A stretch of 9,933 bases of DNA from an uncultured Collinsella sp. (GTDB lineage Bacteria > Actinomycetota > Coriobacteriia > Coriobacteriales > Coriobacteriaceae): the NCBI GenBank assembly GCA_900545505.1, contig UQZC01000042.1, positions 1 through 9,933 of the forward strand, in the 5' to 3' direction. How positions within the stretch are numbered: the first letter of the stretch is position 1; each line of letters starts with the position of its first letter. Shown here piece by piece: positions 6,930 to 9,933 of the stretch. The translations under genes were made by a program, and so were the position numbers. Under the pieces are notes generated by a model. That model worked only from the letters and a program-made list of their open reading frames with translations. It was not told where the DNA came from and did no database searches.

Positions 6930-7392
6930 CACCATCATCGACGAGACCGTCATCCTACGCTACCTGCTTGACGACGACGAGGTCCTGTCACCGCGCGCCA
7001 CCAAGGTCATCGCCACGCGCACCGCTCGCGTCTACCCCGAGATCATCACGCGCGTCGCCGTTACGCTGCGTGACGTCTACAAGGTCCCGCGTGTGGAGAT
7101 TGCGACGGCCATGACCAAGTTGCTCGATGACGTCATGGTCGACGATCCCACCGTTGTCTCCCTTGCCGTCAAACTCTTTGGCAAGACCCATATGGACTTT
7201 ACCGACTGCCTCCTCGCCGCCCGAACCGCCATCTACAACGATGATGTCGTGAGCTTTGGCAAGCCCATCATCCAAGGCATGATCGACTACCGCCGCCAAA
7301 CCGCCGCCGACGCTCGCAGCCGAAGCACCGACGCCCGCGGACACGGCACCGACGCCACCATCGACAAGCTCCGCCACCACCCCCGCAACTAA
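6922..7392 (+). CDS. PIN-domain protein, putative toxin with a degenerate active site
   Basis: A 156-residue protein coupled to the RelB-like gene by an 8-nt overlap, as expected for the ribonuclease toxin of a type II pair (VapC-like). PIN features are DETVILRYLLDDD at the N-terminus (Asp7), the helix pattern YPEIITRVAVTLRDVYKVPRVEI (39-61), MDFTDCLLAA (Asp92, Asp95) and DDVVSFGKPI near the end. PIN families normally carry an acidic residue in the second motif (of the form AEVVYVL) and an Asp in the last (TFDKK). Here those positions read Arg44 and Gly113, and the usual Asn after the first Asp is not conserved. Two of the four metal ligands therefore seem lost. The last 30 residues or so are polar and Arg/His/Asp-rich with no domain that I recognise. 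It may be an inactive relic, a binding-only protein or a divergent nuclease. Confidence 0.75.
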   Translation: MSSTIIDETVILRYLLDDDEVLSPRATKVIATRTARVYPEIITRVAVTLRDVYKVPRVEIATAMTKLLDDVMVDDPTVVSLAVKLFGKTHMDFTDCLLAARTAIYNDDVVSFGKPIIQGMIDYRRQTAADARSRSTDARGHGTDATIDKLRHHPRN

Positions 7393-7426
7393 CCGGCAGG
7401 CAACGGCATCGCCCGCCTCTCAGCCC

Positions 7427-7463
7427 CATCCCCTCCTAAGTTGCGGTGAAATACGGACTGTTT
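7427..7463 (+). repeat. 37-bp inverted-repeat end, left
   Basis: This segment, starting CATCCCCTCC and running into the left hairpin arm, is a perfect reverse complement of 8763-8799 over all 37 bases. It extends about 10 bp outside the left hairpin stem, so the match is more than the shared stem. Confidence 0.85.
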
Positions 7464-7507
7464 CATGCCTTTAAAGGCCTCAACAGTCCGTATTTCACCG
7501 CAACTTA
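7437..7507. repeat. Long hairpin repeat, left copy (26-bp perfect stem) between convergent genes
   Basis: Arms 7437-7462 and 7482-7507 are perfectly complementary over 26 bp, beginning TAAGTTGCGGTGAAATACGG, around a 19-nt loop that itself holds the palindrome GCCTTTAAAGGC (7467-7478). It lies 45 nt after the PIN gene and 27 nt after the end of the convergent nuclease gene, so it may act as a bidirectional transcription barrier. No T-tract follows on either strand, which argues against a classical intrinsic terminator. The same stem recurs at 8721-8787, so it is a repeated element (REP- or MITE-like). Confidence 0.85.
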
Positions 7508-7533
7508 TTGAAGGTGGACCGCGAACGATTTCG

Positions 7534-8556
7534 CTATCGGGATTCGGCGTAGGGTTTTGTTGTCGGAATGCCGTAGCCGCGCATCATGGCACCGAACGAT
7601 TCTACGTCGTAGGTGTCCGAGAGTTTGAAATGAATGACGTTGTGGCCCATGGAGCGAAGGTTCGCGTCGCGCATGAGGGCCGCTCGATACGTTTTTGCCG
7701 CCGCCCGCTCTGGATCATTTTGAGCCTCGTCTTCAAACTTGCCTAGCCCATGCAGCTCTGCCAGCGTCCATGAGCCGTCTGGCATCTGCCAGCCATAATC
7801 TGCTAGATAATAGCCAGCGTTTCCCGGTCGCGTTATCTCAACTTGAAGCTCGGGCGCGGCAACCCCAGCGAGAATCATCGCTGCTCTCGCCTCAGACTCG
7901 CCGCCATTGTCTGACCTGCCGTCCATATACTCAAAAACGTCAAAAGCACGCGCGATGCCATGCAACCCTCGGCAATTTGCCTGGGCATATGCTCGCAGCT
8001 CTTCGCGTTCGACATCGTACTCACGGGCCAAGCCATCGACATAGCCCAGCGCATAGCGAAAGGCGCTCGTTCGAGCGATATCAACAACCGTTCGACACGG
8101 ATCCGTCAGTGTAAACAGACCTAGCCGCCACACTTCGCCCGCCCGCCAGCGCTTGTATTCAACGAACTCATACGTATCACGCCTTGTAGACCGTGGCAGC
8201 AGTACTTGCACTTTATCCAAAAGCGTATACGCCGAGCCGATGCCGTAGAGCAGCGCTGCTGTCGATCCGCAAAACACAGCATCCGGTTCAACGACCGCAA
8301 TAGCGGATGCCAGCTGAAAGATGCGATCTTCAACCCCAAGATTATTCCAATAGACCGGATCCGCGTACACATGGTTGTAAAGACGAAGCATGAGCTCTTC
8401 CTGCATAAGCTCACGCGCACGGCGTTCATCCCAAGGATCAATTGTTATAAGCAGATGTCCATCTTGATGAATTCCAACGGCCGAGAATAGCATCCTTGCA
8501 TATGACTGCGGAAAATGTTTGCCTTTATCGAGCATGGCCAACCCCATAACCATCAC
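7534..8556 (-). CDS. AbiEi-like / DUF559 (Vsr-type PD-(D/E)XK) nuclease-domain protein
   Basis: A protein of up to 340 residues. The N-terminal part (about 20-115) runs ELMLRLYNHVYADP...AVFCGSTAALLYGI, resembling the winged-helix and following segment of actinobacterial AbiEi-family proteins ('GVYVDP...SHRSAAALHGL'). The segment TLTDPCRTVVDIAR (149-162) is the usual link. The C-terminal part has SEARAAMILAGVAAPELQVEI (221-241), LADYGW with Asp253 and LAELHGLGKF with Glu267 and Lys273, then an Arg-rich helix and GHNVIHF. This order fits DUF559 nucleases, where the E-x-D-G motif is here E-L-H-G. Role unknown: DNA nuclease, type IV antitoxin-like or defence gene. No toxin partner is adjacent. 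The start is uncertain (GTG 8556, ATG 8553, 8547 or 8535); no good SD is seen. Codons look more AT-rich than in neighbouring genes, and the gene is enclosed by inverted repeats, both consistent with transfer. Confidence 0.7.
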   Translation of the reverse strand: MMVMGLAMLDKGKHFPQSYARMLFSAVGIHQDGHLLITIDPWDERRARELMQEELMLRLYNHVYADPVYWNNLGVEDRIFQLASAIAVVEPDAVFCGSTAALLYGIGSAYTLLDKVQVLLPRSTRRDTYEFVEYKRWRAGEVWRLGLFTLTDPCRTVVDIARTSAFRYALGYVDGLAREYDVEREELRAYAQANCRGLHGIARAFDVFEYMDGRSDNGGESEARAAMILAGVAAPELQVEITRPGNAGYYLADYGWQMPDGSWTLAELHGLGKFEDEAQNDPERAAAKTYRAALMRDANLRSMGHNVIHFKLSDTYDVESFGAMMRGYGIPTTKPYAESR

Positions 8557-8720
8557 GGCGGAGAGAATACCATTACGCTATCGCATGCTTCCGTCCGCAG
8601 GCCTTGCCAAAAGCTGACCAAAAGCTTGACGCCGCAGGTCAGAGCTTCAAAAAATAATTCCACTCTCGGTAGACGGTCGCTACGACCCTCCCAACGGCAT
8701 CAAAACCCAACCTTACAAAT
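8557..8720. other. Intergenic leader of the nuclease gene, no gene seen
   Basis: No coding region is apparent. It holds a near-tandem pair of CCAAAAGCT at about 8608-8626, the small dyad GGTCG-CTA-CGACC near 8684-8696, and a 13-mer at 8632-8644 that is the reverse complement of part of the tRNA terminator. A promoter for the minus-strand nuclease gene should lie here, but no hexamer pair is convincing. Confidence 0.4.
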
Positions 8721-8787
8721 AGTTGCGGTGAAATACGGACCACATGGGCCATAAAAGCCGAAAAACAGTCCGTATTTCACCGCAACT
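8721..8787. repeat. Long hairpin repeat, right copy (20-bp perfect stem)
   Basis: Arms 8721-8740 (AGTTGCGGTGAAATACGGAC) and 8768-8787 are perfectly complementary over 20 bp with a 27-nt loop. The stem is the same as in 7437-7507, but the loop differs and the flanks are placed so that the two copies are in opposite orientation. It follows the tRNA terminator on the minus strand and precedes the nuclease gene. Confidence 0.85.
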
Positions 8788-8799
8788 TAGGAGGGGATG
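8763..8799 (-). repeat. 37-bp inverted-repeat end, right
   Basis: Perfect reverse complement of 7427-7463. With the left end it encloses 1,373 bp containing the single nuclease-domain gene. No transposase and no clear target-site duplication are seen outside the ends. Confidence 0.85.
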
Positions 8800-8847
8800 T
8801 GGGTAGGCTGCTACCAAGATGTGTCACGAATATGTCATGCGTTGTTA

Positions 8848-8887
8848 CATAAAATAACAGGCCAGAAGCTTTAATACCTCTGACCTG
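8848..8887 (-). terminator. Intrinsic terminator of the tRNA-Pro/tRNA-Gly unit
   Basis: On the minus strand CAGGTCAGAGG (8887-8877) pairs with CTTCTGGCCTG (8868-8858) over 11 pairs including G-U wobbles, with the 8-nt loop TATTAAAG. It is followed directly by TTATTTTATG (8857-8848). It begins 10 nt after the encoded CCA of tRNA-Gly, where a tRNA terminator is expected. Confidence 0.85.
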
Positions 8888-8896
8888 CGGTTTTTC

Positions 8897-8970
8897 TGGA
8901 GCGGGCGACGGGAATCGAACCCGCGTCATCAGCTTGGAAGGCTGGGGTTCTACCATTGAACTACGCCCGC
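8897..8970 (-). tRNA. tRNA-Gly(TCC), CCA encoded
   Basis: The minus strand gives acceptor GCGGGCG pairing with CGCCCGC, D-arm GTTCAATGGTAGAAC, anticodon loop CTTCCAA (anticodon TCC), T-loop GGTTCGATTCC, discriminator T and encoded CCA, 74 nt in all. The outermost anticodon-stem pair is C-A and the first T-stem pair G-U; the rest pairs normally. Six nucleotides separate it from tRNA-Pro, so both come from one transcript. It reads the GGA/GGG glycine codons. Confidence 0.95.
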
Positions 8971-8976
8971 AAGATA

Positions 8977-9053
8977 TGGTCGGGACGACAGGATTTGAAC
9001 CTGCGACATCCTGCTCCCAAAGCAGGCGCGCTACCAAACTGCGCCACGTCCCG
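8977..9053 (-). tRNA. tRNA-Pro(TGG), CCA encoded
   Basis: The minus strand gives acceptor CGGGACG pairing with CGTCCCG, D-arm GGCGCAGTTTGGTAGCGC, anticodon stem CCTGC/GCAGG around TTTGGGA (anticodon TGG), T-arm GCAGGTTCAAATCCTGT, discriminator A and encoded CCA, 77 nt in all. First gene of a two-tRNA unit with tRNA-Gly. Confidence 0.96.
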
Positions 9054-9104
9054 AAGGTGTTGAGCAGCTAAGGTCTAAACCTTGCGTGTCCCAAAGCGAA
9101 GGAA

Positions 9105-9133
9105 ATTATAGGGGAGACTCCCCGCCTGTGCAA
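9105..9133 (-). promoter_or_regulatory. Promoter of the tRNA-Pro/tRNA-Gly unit
   Basis: On the minus strand the -35 TTGCAC (9133-9128) and the consensus -10 TATAAT (9110-9105) are separated by exactly 17 nt. Transcription should start near 9098, about 45 nt before the tRNA-Pro 5' end. The spacer contains the dyad GGGGA-GTC-TCCCC. The -35 box lies only 11 nt beyond the stop codon of the upstream transporter gene. Confidence 0.85.
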
Positions 9134-9144
9134 GCATTGATGCC

Positions 9145-9933
9145 TTAGCTCCTCGAATGTGCAACAAAACGACTATGGAGCAGGCCGATCACAAAGGCAA
9201 CCACGGCAACCGGCGCCCACGCGGCACCGATATCCGCCAGCGGCAGCACATCAAATGGCAGCCACGCGCCCGCAAAGAACGCATCGCGGACCGAGGTGAT
9301 CACACTCTGCACGGCAACCACACCGCCGACCCAGACCCACACCTGTGGATGAGCGTCGCAAAAGCCGTGTACCAAACCCATCAGTACCAGCACGATGGCA
9401 ACGGGATACAAGGCGTTGAGCATGGGCACCGAGAACATAAGGATCATGTCGAGGCCCACGTTGGAGAGCACGCACGAAAACGCTGCGAACACAAAGGCGA
9501 GAATCGCAAAGGGACGGCGCATGGCCTCCTCGGAGGCCTCCGCTCCCCCTTCGACCACATACGTCTCGCAGAAGTAACGCGAGCAGCAGCTGATGAGACC
9601 GATGCACACGTTCATGCAGGCAAGGAAAAAGATCGCAAAGACCACGACCGTGCCGGCAAGGCCAAAGTGCATGGAGGCAGAGCGGGCAAGGATGGCGGCG
9701 CCGTTGGTAGCGTCGGGCATCACGGTGCCAAGCTGCATACCGGCAAGGGCCAAGCCGCAATAGATGATGGCCATGAGCACGCCGGCGATTACACCGGAAC
9801 GCGAAATCTCGAAGGCCACGCGCTTGTCGTCGGTAACACCCAGCTCGTGGATGGTCTCGGCGATGATGATGCCGAAGGCGAGCTCCTCAATCGTGATGAC
9901 CAGAACCACGGTGCCCTGGAGCTCCACGCGCTC
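9145..9933 (-). CDS. brnQ: Branched-chain amino acid transport system II carrier (BrnQ/LIV-II), 5' end outside window
   Basis: C-terminal 262 residues of a polytopic inner-membrane carrier; the frame stays open through 9933, so the start lies beyond the right edge (family length about 430-440). The family pattern is visible in ELAFGIIIAETIHELGVTDDKR, ATNGAAILARSASMHFG-AGTVVVFAIFFLACMNVCIGLISCCSRYF, and FAAFSCVLSNVGLDMILMFSVPMLNALYPVAIVLVLM, with about seven hydrophobic segments. It imports Leu/Ile/Val with Na+ or H+. The short tail is LLHSRFVAHSRS. The gene ends 92 nt before tRNA-Pro with no strong separate terminator except the small GGGGA/TCCCC dyad in the tRNA promoter. Confidence 0.85.
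   Translation of the reverse strand, partial: ERVELQGTVVLVITIEELAFGIIIAETIHELGVTDDKRVAFEISRSGVIAGVLMAIIYCGLALAGMQLGTVMPDATNGAAILARSASMHFGLAGTVVVFAIFFLACMNVCIGLISCCSRYFCETYVVEGGAEASEEAMRRPFAILAFVFAAFSCVLSNVGLDMILMFSVPMLNALYPVAIVLVLMGLVHGFCDAHPQVWVWVGGVVAVQSVITSVRDAFFAGAWLPFDVLPLADIGAAWAPVAVVAFVIGLLHSRFVAHSRS

Noticed and set aside
7437..8787. CRISPR-like repeats
   Set aside because: Only two copies over 1.3 kb, in opposite orientation, with a gene between them and no regular spacers.
7427..8799. Complete insertion sequence
   Set aside because: The ends are perfect inverted repeats, but there is no transposase-like gene and no target duplication that I can see; kept only as a cassette hypothesis.
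8777..9037. Minus-strand open frame across the two tRNAs
   Set aside because: It is a translation of tRNA genes and their terminator and has no protein-like content.

Overview
The window looks like a high-GC chromosome of an anaerobic gut actinobacterium of the Coriobacteriia, most likely Collinsella or a close relative. This is an inference from codon use, from a formate hydrogenlyase locus with a selenocysteine FdhF, and from the style of the toxin-antitoxin, tRNA and hairpin-repeat content. No rRNA or other marker here proves the genus.

Positions 6177 down to 1 (minus strand) hold the 5' part of a formate hydrogenlyase operon. In transcription order it reads: a HydN-like four-cluster ferredoxin (6177-5659), the molybdenum/tungsten selenoenzyme formate dehydrogenase H FdhF (5582-3360, read through an in-frame UGA at codon 140), the HyfA/HycB-type ferredoxin (3281-2664), the antiporter-like membrane subunit HyfB (2671-653) and the NuoH-like membrane subunit HyfC/HycD (635 to beyond the left edge). 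FdhF oxidises formate to CO2, the ferredoxins carry the electrons, and the membrane arm holds the [NiFe] hydrogenase, whose catalytic subunits should lie past position 1. The product is H2, possibly with ion pumping through HyfB.

Positions 6178-6605 are a 428-nt AT-richer intergenic region between divergent transcription units. It holds a perfect 11-bp inverted repeat, reiterated short motifs, a leader hairpin and a second set of dyads near the plus-strand promoter region. Positions 6606-7392 (plus) encode a RelB/DinJ-type antitoxin that overlaps a PIN-domain protein by 8 nt. The PIN active site appears to have lost two of its four usual acidic residues.

Positions 7427-8799 form an unusual unit. 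A single minus-strand gene (AbiEi-like N-terminus, DUF559/Vsr-like nuclease C-terminus) is bracketed by two long hairpin repeats in opposite orientation, so the outermost 37 bp at each end are perfect inverted copies of each other. Positions 8848-9133 hold a tRNA-Pro(TGG)-tRNA-Gly(TCC) minus-strand unit with a near-consensus promoter and its own intrinsic terminator. Positions 9145-9933 are the 3' part of a BrnQ-type branched-chain amino acid carrier gene (minus strand), cut by the right edge.
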